From Candidatus Humimicrobium oleiphilum (lineage in GTDB: Bacteria; Actinomycetota; Humimicrobiia; Humimicrobiales; Humimicrobiaceae): DNA of 28,830 nucleotides. Made by a program: the position numbers and the translations under genes. Positions 15,652-23,890 of the stretch are shown in pieces. The stretch is from positions 3,012-31,841 of the forward strand of contig DBPS01000021.1 of NCBI GenBank assembly GCA_002304935.1, written 5' to 3'. Every line of letters starts with the position of its first letter. The stretch's first letter is position 1. Under the pieces are notes generated by a model. It was not told where the DNA came from. It worked only from the letters and a program-made list of their open reading frames with translations, and ran no database searches.

Positions 15652-17655
15652 TTATTGTTTTTTAAGCATTGCTTTATTCTTATACATGTCCATATCTGCA
15701 TAATATAATATTTTATCTACAGGCTCCTGATTTTTTGGATCATAAGAACTAATGCCTATCGAGAGATTAATATTAAAATCTATATAATCCGCTTTTTCTG
15801 ACCACTGGTCTATTGATTTATTTATCCTTTTAATAAGCCCCTCAATATTTTCCCTGCTGATGCCAGGGACTATAACAAGAAACTCATCGCCGCCATATCT
15901 GACTATGGTATCGATTTTTCTGACCTGTTTTGAAATAACTTCATATGCTTCTATTAATAATTTATCCCCTGTCTGATGGCCATATCTGTCATTTATTTCC
16001 TTAAATCTATTTATATCTATCATTAAAAAATGTATCAGATGTTTATATCTTTTTGCTCTTTCAATTTCTTTATCAATTATCTTATCGAAATATCGCCTGT
16101 TATAACTACCCGTCAGAGAATCTCTTTCTGATTGTTCCTTAAATAGTCTCTGTAACTCTATCTTCTTTATCGTTTCTAAAGAATACCCGATAATCAGCTT
16201 ACATAACTCTGCATCTTCGTTGCTTAATTTTTTTTCTTCACTTGTAAAAAATACTGCTGAGCCAAAACCCATTACAGGAATTATTATCATTGTTGAAATA
16301 TCATTAAATATATAGAAATCTTTATTTATTCCAAAACTGTCTTCTTTTAAATCATGAGATATTACTTCTCTGTTTCTTATATGTTCCTGAACTGACTGCC
16401 TGATAAGAAATTTTTCCTTTATTAATTTAATAATCTGATTATCAGAAGATATTCTTTTTTCATGAACTCCGTCATCATAAATAAATCCAAATAAATCTAT
16501 ATTAAAAATATTTTTTAAAGCATTTACAGAAATTCTTATTATGCGTCGCTCATTTTTGGAAATGTTAATCTCATTTAATATGCTATTGGTATTAAATAAC
16601 TTTTCCTTTGAACGGATCAGTTCCTGCTCAATAATTTTTCTTGGAGTTATGTTTTTTAATGAAATAAGGACTCCTCTTTTTTTCCCGTCTCTTGTAAAAA
16701 CAGGATTTCTGCTAGCCAGATAATAGAAAGTTTTATTAACAATAGAAATGGCAATGTCTTTAAGGTCATCAGACTCTTTATTTTCAAGATATAATTTTAA
16801 TTCGCTATCTTTAATCACTTTATTTAAATTAAGACCAATAACATGTCTGAAATCTGTTTTTAAAATATTAAGCATCGGCTTATTGATATCAATTACTCTT
16901 TGTTCATTGTCAAGGACAAGTAATCCGTCACTTAATTCGTTAAAAAACAAATCTCTTGCTACAGGTAATAACTGGAATGTTTTTAAGTTAACCATGCTCC
17001 ATAATAATAAAATACCTGAAACTGCACATACTGAAGGTGTTATATCAAATGGATAAAAAGGATTTATACCAAAAACATTAAATACTGAGCCTATAAAAGG
17101 CAGCAATACACCTATTATGAGGATTATCCCCTGTTTTATGAAAAATAAATTCAGCATCGAAATCGACTTAAGCAATATTAATACTCCAACAATAATAAAA
17201 ATATAGCTGAAAACTACATGGATCCAAAATCCGATTTCATTTGTTTTTACTATTACAGGTACCAGCGGATTATCTGCAATAGAAATATTGCTGATGTATA
17301 AATTATGTAAATCATTTGTCCAGACCAGAATAATGGTGCTGATTGCAGGGAGCGGGATAAAGAACATAAGTCTGTTTATTATTTTCTGGCTTATATATGT
17401 ATATTGTAAAGAAAACAGCAGCCAGAACATAGGAACGGTCACTATTCCAATATATTCAAATTTATACCAGAAAAGCTTGGCAGATAAATCAGGAGACAAT
17501 ATCTCAAATATATAACCTGTCGCAAAAACAGCTACAGAAACCATCAAAAGAAATAACGGTTTGGCTCCCTCTATATTTCTCCTCTTGAAAGTAAGAAAGG
17601 CACAAATCAGAGATATTATAACTGTAATAATCAGGGATAATATATAAAAGTTCAT
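15652..17655 (-). CDS. Membrane diguanylate cyclase: 7TM-PAS-GAF-GGDEF
   Basis: A 667-residue protein. Seven hydrophobic segments in the first 225 residues match the histidine-kinase N-terminal 7TM sensor. Next come a PAS domain (about 235-345, FNELSDGLLVLDNEQRVIDIN), a GAF-like domain (about 355-490) and a GGDEF domain (about 500-660). The active-site GGDEF is intact at 588-592, and an RKID (RxxD) at 579-582 is spaced five residues before it, as in the inhibitory c-di-GMP site. It should make c-di-GMP and be feedback-inhibited. It is convergent with the ABC exporter genes, only 7 bp apart and with no obvious terminator, and diverges from the acyltransferase gene. Signal unknown. Confidence 0.92.
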   Translation of the reverse strand: MNFYILSLIITVIISLICAFLTFKRRNIEGAKPLFLLMVSVAVFATGYIFEILSPDLSAKLFWYKFEYIGIVTVPMFWLLFSLQYTYISQKIINRLMFFIPLPAISTIILVWTNDLHNLYISNISIADNPLVPVIVKTNEIGFWIHVVFSYIFIIVGVLILLKSISMLNLFFIKQGIILIIGVLLPFIGSVFNVFGINPFYPFDITPSVCAVSGILLLWSMVNLKTFQLLPVARDLFFNELSDGLLVLDNEQRVIDINKPMLNILKTDFRHVIGLNLNKVIKDSELKLYLENKESDDLKDIAISIVNKTFYYLASRNPVFTRDGKKRGVLISLKNITPRKIIEQELIRSKEKLFNTNSILNEINISKNERRIIRISVNALKNIFNIDLFGFIYDDGVHEKRISSDNQIIKLIKEKFLIRQSVQEHIRNREVISHDLKEDSFGINKDFYIFNDISTMIIIPVMGFGSAVFFTSEEKKLSNEDAELCKLIIGYSLETIKKIELQRLFKEQSERDSLTGSYNRRYFDKIIDKEIERAKRYKHLIHFLMIDINRFKEINDRYGHQTGDKLLIEAYEVISKQVRKIDTIVRYGGDEFLVIVPGISRENIEGLIKRINKSIDQWSEKADYIDFNINLSIGISSYDPKNQEPVDKILYYADMDMYKNKAMLKKQ

Positions 17656-17736
17656 ATCACATAATGTTCTTAATATTTTATTTTGATATTAATGCATATT
17701 AAAATTTAATCAATATATTTGTAAATATTTATTTAA

Positions 17737-17765
17737 TTGTATTGTGCAGCAACCGTTGATATAAT
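17737..17765 (+). promoter_or_regulatory. Candidate promoter of the plsC-like/tpi-like pair
   Basis: TTGTAT (17737-17742), a 17-bp spacer and a consensus TATAAT (17760-17765) lie 45 bp before the acyltransferase ATG. The -10 is perfect and the -35 keeps only TTG. Confidence 0.5.
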
Positions 17766-17809
17766 CCTTTTCATATTGGCGTTTTAATATATTTTAGCAT
17801 TTTTAAATT

Positions 17810-18589
17810 ATGAAAATTATAGAATTTCTAAAAAAAATATTTTATAAATCACCAAAAATAATTTTTATTAATTTATACAGACTAATATTAAGAAAAAAGA
17901 TTTTCAACATAAAAAGACTTAACATCGACAGACCTGCAATTCTTGCAATTAATCATATTACCGGGGCAGATCCTATTATCGTCCTGGCAACTTTAAAAAA
18001 GAAAATAATCTTTCTTGCTGACAGCAAATGTTTTGAAACAAAGATCTCTAATTTTTTCTTTTCAAAGTTCACGGAAAGCATACCAGTTTTTAAAAAACAT
18101 TTTATAAAAACAATAAATGCTATTAAAAATGTATTTACAATATCAAATAAAACGGGTAAGGATAAAAAAATTAAAAATATTTTTCTTGGAATTTTTCCTG
18201 AAGGCAGATTAAATAAAAAAAGTCATTTAAGCGATTTTTTTAAAGGTACTGCCTATCTAAGCTATAAATTAAAATTACCGATAATACCCATATATATTTC
18301 CAATATTTTTAAAGGGCCGGTGAGAAAAAACTGGTTTGTAAGAAGACCGGTTATAGAGGGACTGATTACCATTTTTTTTAATCAGTTTAAAAAGGTGCAT
18401 ATATTTATAGGGGAACCCATAGATCCGATGGCAGACAATATATTCCAGGATTTTCAGAATATGGCTGATAAGAAGGAATATAAAAATATTGTTGAAAAAA
18501 TAAATAATTCACTGAATGAAGAATTCTTTAAACTTGAAAATGAATCTAATATAATTTTAAATAAAATATCAAAAAAGAGTGCTGGTTAA
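17810..18589 (+). CDS. 1-acylglycerol-3-phosphate acyltransferase family (PlsC-like)
   Basis: A 259-residue, very lysine-rich acyltransferase. Motif I is NHITGAD (His49-x4-Asp54), the catalytic pair. Motif III is FPEGR (129-133), which binds the phosphate of the acceptor. The PIIPIYI block (motif IV) follows. Family members transfer acyl chains to lysophosphatidic acid at the inner membrane; the hydrophobic and basic N-terminus fits peripheral membrane binding. No ribosome binding site is visible before the ATG, and the -10 box lies close upstream, so the leader is short. It ends 15 bp before the triosephosphate-isomerase-like gene, suggesting co-transcription. The precise acceptor is not shown. 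Confidence 0.85.
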   Translation: MKIIEFLKKIFYKSPKIIFINLYRLILRKKIFNIKRLNIDRPAILAINHITGADPIIVLATLKKKIIFLADSKCFETKISNFFFSKFTESIPVFKKHFIKTINAIKNVFTISNKTGKDKKIKNIFLGIFPEGRLNKKSHLSDFFKGTAYLSYKLKLPIIPIYISNIFKGPVRKNWFVRRPVIEGLITIFFNQFKKVHIFIGEPIDPMADNIFQDFQNMADKKEYKNIVEKINNSLNEEFFKLENESNIILNKISKKSAG

Positions 18590-18604
18590 AAAAGGTAAAA
18601 TAAG

Positions 18605-19372
18605 ATGGGAAAATTAATAGTTTCAAATCAAAAAATATATTTTAAAAACAGAAAAGAATTCAGGGAATATGCAGAAACTTTAAAAAAGGAAATCCAGGAT
18701 ATTAAGTCAGAAAAAGTAAAGATATGTGTTCTGCCAGATTTTTTAAACATACCTCAGGCATCTGATATTTTTAAAAATACTAAAATATATTTCGGGGCTC
18801 AGGATGTATTCTGGGAAGATTCAGGCCCCTATACTGGTGCTATCTCTCCTCTTATCTTAAAAGATCTTGGCTGTACTTATATTTTTATAGGACATTCTGA
18901 AAGAAGAAAATATTTTAATGAAAATGACCAGATTCTTAATAAAAAAACACATGCCTGCTACAGGGCAGGACTTACACCAATAGTCCTTATAGGAGAAACT
19001 GAGGAAGAAAGGAATTACGGACTGACTGATATCATTTTGGAAAAACAAATAAGGATAATTCTGCATGATTTACCTTATGATTTTATTAAAAACACAATAA
19101 TGATGTACGAACCGATCTGGGCTATCGGTAAAGCAGATGCAGCAACACCGGAAATCATTGAAAATTCACATCAGTTTATAAGAGACACGCTGTCAAAAAT
19201 TTATGACAAACAACTTGGAGACAATATTATGGTAATTTATGGCGGGAGTGCCAACCTTTCAAATTCTGAAGAGATCTTAAATATAAAAGGTGTTGACGGC
19301 CTTGCTGCCACCAGAGGTTCTCTTAATGCGCATGATTTTGCTGAAATAGCCAGAATTGCAGAAAGAATATAA
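18605..19372 (+). CDS. Triosephosphate isomerase family protein, variant phosphate loops
   Basis: A 255-residue TIM-family protein. Catalytic residues are kept: Lys10 with Asn8 (NQK), His97 (GHSERR) and Glu169 (YEPIWAIG). AQDVFWEDSGPYTGAISP also matches the family. The two phosphate-gripping loops differ. Loop 6 reads IGKADAATPE where the norm is IGTGKTATPE, and the loop-8 segment reads DGLAATRGSL where the norm is DGALVGGASL, losing the paired glycines. Such changes suggest a paralogue acting on another phosphorylated keto-sugar, as EryH does on tetrulose phosphate, and not necessarily the housekeeping enzyme. AAGGT precedes the ATG. Downstream partner of the acyltransferase gene. Family certain, substrate uncertain. 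Confidence 0.85.
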   Translation: MGKLIVSNQKIYFKNRKEFREYAETLKKEIQDIKSEKVKICVLPDFLNIPQASDIFKNTKIYFGAQDVFWEDSGPYTGAISPLILKDLGCTYIFIGHSERRKYFNENDQILNKKTHACYRAGLTPIVLIGETEEERNYGLTDIILEKQIRIILHDLPYDFIKNTIMMYEPIWAIGKADAATPEIIENSHQFIRDTLSKIYDKQLGDNIMVIYGGSANLSNSEEILNIKGVDGLAATRGSLNAHDFAEIARIAERI

Positions 19373-19405
19373 TCTGCCCATCAGATAATTTTACAGTTGG
19401 CTTTA

Positions 19406-20398
19406 TTAATATAGGGATAGGATTTTCTGATAGGCTTTTTCTTCAAGTTCTGCTGCTTTAAGCAATAACTCTGATATTTTTTCCCTGTCTCTGTCTGAAG
19501 CAGCAAAACATATTTCTTTAAATACTTCTCCGGATGATTCAAAAATCCGGGAAGCTTCGACCCACTGGGATATTTTATATTTATTTCCCAATTCTTTTAA
19601 AACCAGGGATTTCCACTGCCTCATTCCATCACTATTGTCAAATGATTTGGGAATATGGGGAGGAATTGTAGCATAGGTAATCAGGTGATCAAATGAAGTC
19701 TCATTATTCCAGCCGATTATCTCTCTGGAAAGTTTTTTCATTGCAGGAATACCAAATATGCTGACCGGAGGATGCAGCATTCTCTCTGCTCTGTGCCTGA
19801 AACCTTTTTTAGCAATCTCGATTTCTTCCGGGAACTTTTCTGGTAGCATGAATACCCGTATCGTATTCTTTTTACTCATACCTTCGACATTTACATCAAG
19901 CGCTTTTTCTATTTTGCCATAAGGTATATTTTTTATTCCGCTGTAAGTGCAATCTTTGACTAAAATCTCCCCGGCGTCATCATCATAGCCTACTATAAGA
20001 ATATAGTGTATCGGGATGTGCTTTTTTTTATATGTACTTTTAAAATAATACAGATAATACATGTCAAGCGCTCCGGCAACCACAGGCTTGCCTTCATTTA
20101 TATATTTTTTTATTTTTGAAAGCGTATATCTGAAACTCCTGTTTTCAGTTATTTCCTGTTTAAAATCTATTATTTCCTCAAGTTCTTTTAAAAGATACCT
20201 GGGATTTGCTCCGCAATAAACCATTTCAGGAGGGTTTGCATTTTTAAATTTTAAATACGTAAACTCCCCCATACCTCCAAGCACTGACAGAAAATAATCA
20301 GGAAACCTGTGGCCTTTCCACTCAAAGATATCTTCAAAGCCATTTATATAACATGTAGAGGCACATACCCTGTGTGGCATTTCTATAATTTTTTTCAT
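19406..20398 (-). CDS. BtrH-N-like cysteine-hydrolase-fold protein (DUF4872-type C-terminus)
   Basis: A 330-residue protein that resembles the BtrH_N family, a papain/C39-like fold whose founding member BtrH transfers an acyl side chain in butirosin synthesis. The N-terminus has HRVCASTC (Cys12, Cys16), followed by GMGEFTYLKF; His131 lies in HYILIVGYDDD and Asp149 in VKDC, giving a plausible Cys-His-Asp set. The C-terminal half (about 190-330) is helical and resembles the DUF4872 region. No peptide precursor, carrier protein or antibiotic gene is nearby, so its substrate is unknown. It follows the MFS gene by 120 bp on the same strand and may be co-transcribed. Function beyond fold is not recognised. 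Confidence 0.65.
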   Translation of the reverse strand: MKKIIEMPHRVCASTCYINGFEDIFEWKGHRFPDYFLSVLGGMGEFTYLKFKNANPPEMVYCGANPRYLLKELEEIIDFKQEITENRSFRYTLSKIKKYINEGKPVVAGALDMYYLYYFKSTYKKKHIPIHYILIVGYDDDAGEILVKDCTYSGIKNIPYGKIEKALDVNVEGMSKKNTIRVFMLPEKFPEEIEIAKKGFRHRAERMLHPPVSIFGIPAMKKLSREIIGWNNETSFDHLITYATIPPHIPKSFDNSDGMRQWKSLVLKELGNKYKISQWVEASRIFESSGEVFKEICFAASDRDREKISELLLKAAELEEKAYQKILSLY

Positions 20399-20518
20399 TA
20401 TCTTCTTTTTAAAATCAGATATTTATATTTGCACTATTTATAATTTTTTTTATTTTTATCTATAAGTAATTATTTTAAACAGTTTTTAAAAAAATCTTGG
20501 TTTTTTGATGAAATTTTT

Positions 20519-21721
20519 TTAATTTCTGTTTTGTTTTTTCATTTTTGATAAACATATAAGCAGTATTATTTCAACAAACATAAACAAAACACAGGCTAAC
20601 AAACCGATAAACAAATTTGATATCCTGAATATTCTGCTTACTATCCAGGGAGCTATTAAAGCTCCGATTCCTCCGAATGCTATTATTAATGAAACAAAAG
20701 TATCTTTTCTTTTATCTTTTTTGAAATAACTCATTGAAAGAGCAACAGTATTTGGCCATATGCCTGAAAAAAATAGTCCGGTAAGTATAAAAAATATTAG
20801 ATTCAGATATTTATTACCAACCAATATTCCTGCAAAAGTAGTAATAAAACCACCGACACTAATTATTATCGTAAGCTTCAAAAGGTTTATTTTTTTTACC
20901 AGTAATCCTATAGCCAGTCTTCCGGCAGCTATAGCCAGCCAGTAAAAAGATAATATTTGGGAAGAATTATAGATTGTAAATCCTCTTTCCAGCCTGAAAA
21001 AAGTCGGTATCCATGCATTCAGTCCATCTTCTGCAGCAACATATAAAATTATTATAAAAGAAAACAAAATAAAAAATCTGATGGCAAAGTTATTTTTAGG
21101 CTTGTCATGATTCTCATTAAAAGAAAAAGAGCCGGCATTTTTAATTTCCGGCAGGGAAAACAGAATTTTATATTTTGCTTTCAATATCGTAAAAAAAACA
21201 AAAGCTGCAAATGAAAGAAAAGCAAGACAAAAATAAGAAAGCTGCCAGTCTATTCCGGCTCTTACAATTAGTGAACTTAAATAAGGGCCGGCAAAAGCAC
21301 CCATGCCGAAAAATACCTGGGATATATTCATGTAATAAGCTGTTTGTGATTTATTTACTTCCAGGAGGATGAGACTTGCAAGTGTTTCAATTAAACCTCC
21401 GCACAAACCAATAATAAAATAAATAAAAAGCATTAAAGCAAACGAGCCGGAAAATCCGAATAACATTATAAAGACAGACTGGACCAGAATAACTATGTTC
21501 AGAATTAAAGCTTTTGATACAAATCTTGCTAAAAGACCTGTAAGAAGTGAACCTGCAACAAAGCCGCTTGAGAATAATGTCATGATAATTCCCATATCCG
21601 AAATATCCTGTGAAATACTTCTGCTGATTTCAATCAAAATGGGGCTGGCGATAGTAAAAGTTGCAGCAAAAATACTTATTGCAAAATAAAGGCTAAAATT
21701 CAGCAATCTGTTTGGTTTCAT
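20519..21721 (-). CDS. MFS permease, FucP-like type (second copy)
   Basis: A 400-residue protein with about 12 transmembrane segments and a central polar loop (FNENHDKPKNNF). The second half has AAEDGLNAWIPTFF and SFYWLAIAAGRLA, echoing PETIFATWTATFL and SIFWMAIFAGRMIV of the permease at 6682-7905, so the two belong to the same sugar-transporter branch. It is preceded by tandem promoter-like repeats and lies downstream of the epimerase/VOC/URO-D genes on the same strand. It probably imports the substrate of that cluster. No ribosome binding site is clear. Substrate unknown. Confidence 0.85.
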   Translation of the reverse strand: MKPNRLLNFSLYFAISIFAATFTIASPILIEISRSISQDISDMGIIMTLFSSGFVAGSLLTGLLARFVSKALILNIVILVQSVFIMLFGFSGSFALMLFIYFIIGLCGGLIETLASLILLEVNKSQTAYYMNISQVFFGMGAFAGPYLSSLIVRAGIDWQLSYFCLAFLSFAAFVFFTILKAKYKILFSLPEIKNAGSFSFNENHDKPKNNFAIRFFILFSFIIILYVAAEDGLNAWIPTFFRLERGFTIYNSSQILSFYWLAIAAGRLAIGLLVKKINLLKLTIIISVGGFITTFAGILVGNKYLNLIFFILTGLFFSGIWPNTVALSMSYFKKDKRKDTFVSLIIAFGGIGALIAPWIVSRIFRISNLFIGLLACVLFMFVEIILLICLSKMKKQNRN

Positions 21722-21798
21722 AAGCTATATTTTACTAAATAAATATTTTACAATTACAGGATTAAATACTAATTATATTTTTTAATAATAATCAGATG

Positions 21799-21852
21799 AT
21801 TATAGCTTATTTGGCAGTATGGTCAATTATAACTTATTGGCAGTTTGGCCAA
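21799..21852 (-). promoter_or_regulatory. Tandem promoter/operator repeats upstream of MFS permease
   Basis: On the minus strand, two direct repeats about 27 bp apart each carry a -35-like box, an inverted repeat and TATAAT. The upstream copy (21852 to 21826) has TTGGCCAAACTGCCAA then TATAAT; the downstream copy (21826 to 21799) has TTGACCATACTGCCAA then TATAAT with a 16-bp spacer. The shared core TTG(G/A)C-N6-GCCAA is a plausible repressor or activator site. The downstream copy is the better promoter, about 77 bp before the permease ATG. Confidence 0.6.
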
Positions 21853-21903
21853 AATTAAGTAATTTTCTCAACATGTATTATAAAAATTTTTATTAAAACA
21901 GAA

Positions 21904-22767
21904 TCAGATAAGAGAATATTTTTCTGACATCTTCCTTATAAATTCATATCCTTCTTTTGCAATAGAATCAGCACTGGGTGCCAGCTTTCTCCATACTGCT
22001 GCAAGAGAAGCTATGTCTATTGAATCATCCACAAAACTTTCAATAGCTATTACCTTATCGTAGTCGATTTCTTTTAATCCATTGAAAACATCGTCCCAGG
22101 GAATATGGCCGGTACCCGGAGTTCCTCTGTCATTTTCATTCACATGAAAATGTATGGTTCTGCCTTTTGCAGATACTATGGATTTATATAAATCTTTTTC
22201 TTCAATATTCATATGATATGTATCCAGCAGTAAACCGACATTAGGCTCATCAATTTCATCAAGCATTTTTAACAGTCCTTCAACAGTATTTACCAGATAA
22301 GTCTCATAACGGTTTGCTGTTTCAAGACCAAGGAGAACTCCGTACTGCCTGGCATATTTTGCTACTTCTTTAACACCCTCAACAGCATATCCGAGTTCTT
22401 CTTTTGTAGGACTTTTTCCTGTAAAAATACCGCCATTTGAATATATCAACCCATGATAAACTTCTATACCAAGCTCATATGCTTTTCTAACAAGTTCTTT
22501 CATATATTCAATAGCTTCTACTCTTTTGTCTTTTTCTGGCGAAATAAGCTCTTTTTTCTTTGGCAGAGAACCTCCTCCAGTCAGAACAAGCCCTAATTTT
22601 TCTGCCCTTTTTCTGAGAATTTTAGTGAATTCAAATTCAGTATTTCTAAGATTTACATCCATAGAGTCGAACCCGATTTCTCTTGCATAGTCAAGTACTG
22701 ACAGATTCTGCTCTGTTATCTTGCTGGTAAATACATGCTGGTGTATTCCTATTTTTACTTTTCCCAT
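21904..22767 (-). CDS. Ketose 3-epimerase-like TIM barrel (sugar isomerase/epimerase family)
   Basis: A 287-residue AP_endonuc_2 TIM barrel close to the D-tagatose/D-allulose 3-epimerases. The four metal ligands of that group are present: Glu149 (LGLETANRYE), Asp182 (LLLDTYHMNIEE), His208 (HFHVNENDRGTPGTGHIPW) and Glu243 (IESF). The HVNENDR-PGTG loop is typical of these epimerases. It should epimerise a free ketose at C3, or isomerise a related sugar or sugar acid. AAAGGGAAC precedes the ATG. It lies 132 bp downstream of the VOC gene on the same strand and upstream of a sugar-type permease. The sequence leaves the exact sugar open. Confidence 0.85.
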   Translation of the reverse strand: MGKVKIGIHQHVFTSKITEQNLSVLDYAREIGFDSMDVNLRNTEFEFTKILRKRAEKLGLVLTGGGSLPKKKELISPEKDKRVEAIEYMKELVRKAYELGIEVYHGLIYSNGGIFTGKSPTKEELGYAVEGVKEVAKYARQYGVLLGLETANRYETYLVNTVEGLLKMLDEIDEPNVGLLLDTYHMNIEEKDLYKSIVSAKGRTIHFHVNENDRGTPGTGHIPWDDVFNGLKEIDYDKVIAIESFVDDSIDIASLAAVWRKLAPSADSIAKEGYEFIRKMSEKYSLI

Positions 22768-22899
22768 CTGTTCCCTTTCAAAATATCGATTAAGTTTGCA
22801 ATTTTAAAAAATTAATTCACAGCCATTTTGACAAAATAATAAATAGCTATCAGGCTGTTTTAAATATCTTAAGAAATTCTCAGGTTTCAATAAAATCAT

Positions 22900-23850
22900 T
22901 TAAGGATGAAGGATCAAGCTATCAGCTGAAAAATCATCAATTTCCTTATCTGAGATTTCAATTATAAAATTAAGATGTTCCCGGGTATCTATGAACGAAA
23001 ATTTTACTTCATTTAAATATTCACCTGAATAAATGATTTCTAATCCTTTTGATTTTAGATATTTTAAAATATGTTCGTAATCATCAACTTCCATCTTTAT
23101 GTGATGGATACCTTCCCCGTACTTCATAAGATGACCGGCAAAAAAAGAATCAGGATCCGGCTGGATTAGTTTTAATATAACATTTTCCCTACAACTAAAA
23201 GCAATTTTTGTATTCAGACCTGAACTGTTTTTTCCATCAAAATCCTTTATAAGCCATGGGCCTATTCCTAATTTTTCATACTCTTTTATCTTTCGTTCAA
23301 TATTTTTAACAAGAATACCCACCATTGAAGCTTTTTTAAAAATAGGTTTAAAATCATTCTTTTTATCCGGATACCATTTTTCTGGTTCAGGTTTTATAAA
23401 ATCACTGGTAACTTCTACGATTTCTGTTATAAAGCCAAGTTCTTTCCAGGTATCCATAAAAGTATAAATATTTTTCCCCGTACCTCCGGTCTGATGCCCG
23501 GTCTGTATTGCCTTTATATTTTTTGAAGCCAGGAAATCAAATGAAGTCTTGTAATCCTGTCCGCCCAGCTTCAGGTGATGAACAGCGTATTCGCCAAATT
23601 CATCATAAAAATCACTAAATATGGATGTTGTTACGGGATCGATATATTCAAATCTGATGTCTGCTATAGGGCATACCGCAACATTCATTGCATAGTCCTG
23701 TCTTTTTCCATAAACTTCCATCAACTGAACATTATCAGGACAGAATTTTAAAATATACCATGGGCCGATGTTATAAATTTCAGTATAACTTTTTAAAATC
23801 CTGTCTAATTCCCTGCTTATGAAACCGACTTGTATCAGTTTTTCAAACAT
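22900..23850 (-). CDS. Two-module VOC (glyoxalase-like) protein
   Basis: A 316-residue protein made of two tandem vicinal-oxygen-chelate modules (about 1-150 and 170-305). Each begins with a strand like LIQVGFISRELDRI or ASMVGILVKNIERK and an IGPW segment, then a VHHLKL or IHHIKM strand, and ends near FITEIVEV or NFIIEIS. The His/Glu pattern resembles methylmalonyl-CoA epimerase and lactoylglutathione lyase relatives. The first-strand metal His of typical members is replaced in both modules (Gln in the first, Met in the second), so the metal site may be incomplete or differently built. It lies 40 bp after the URO-D-family gene in the same operon. Likely an isomerase, epimerase or lyase on the pathway substrate; the reaction is not determined. 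Confidence 0.8.
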   Translation of the reverse strand: MFEKLIQVGFISRELDRILKSYTEIYNIGPWYILKFCPDNVQLMEVYGKRQDYAMNVAVCPIADIRFEYIDPVTTSIFSDFYDEFGEYAVHHLKLGGQDYKTSFDFLASKNIKAIQTGHQTGGTGKNIYTFMDTWKELGFITEIVEVTSDFIKPEPEKWYPDKKNDFKPIFKKASMVGILVKNIERKIKEYEKLGIGPWLIKDFDGKNSSGLNTKIAFSCRENVILKLIQPDPDSFFAGHLMKYGEGIHHIKMEVDDYEHILKYLKSKGLEIIYSGEYLNEVKFSFIDTREHLNFIIEISDKEIDDFSADSLILHP

Positions 23851-23890
23851 TTCTTTATTTGGCCTTTGTAAATAATCCTATAAATGTGTA

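Noticed and set aside
19368..19390. ATCTG/CAGAT hairpin between the tpi-like and BtrH-like genes as a terminator
   Set aside because: A 5-bp stem with only four T residues after it is too weak to call.
22828..22833. Plus-strand TTGACA between the VOC and epimerase-like genes
   Set aside because: No -10 box follows at the right distance and no plus-strand gene lies downstream.
22819..22858. ACAGCC/GGCTGT inverted repeat between the VOC and epimerase-like genes as a terminator
   Set aside because: The 6-bp stem has a 28-nt loop and no T-run directly after it on the minus strand.
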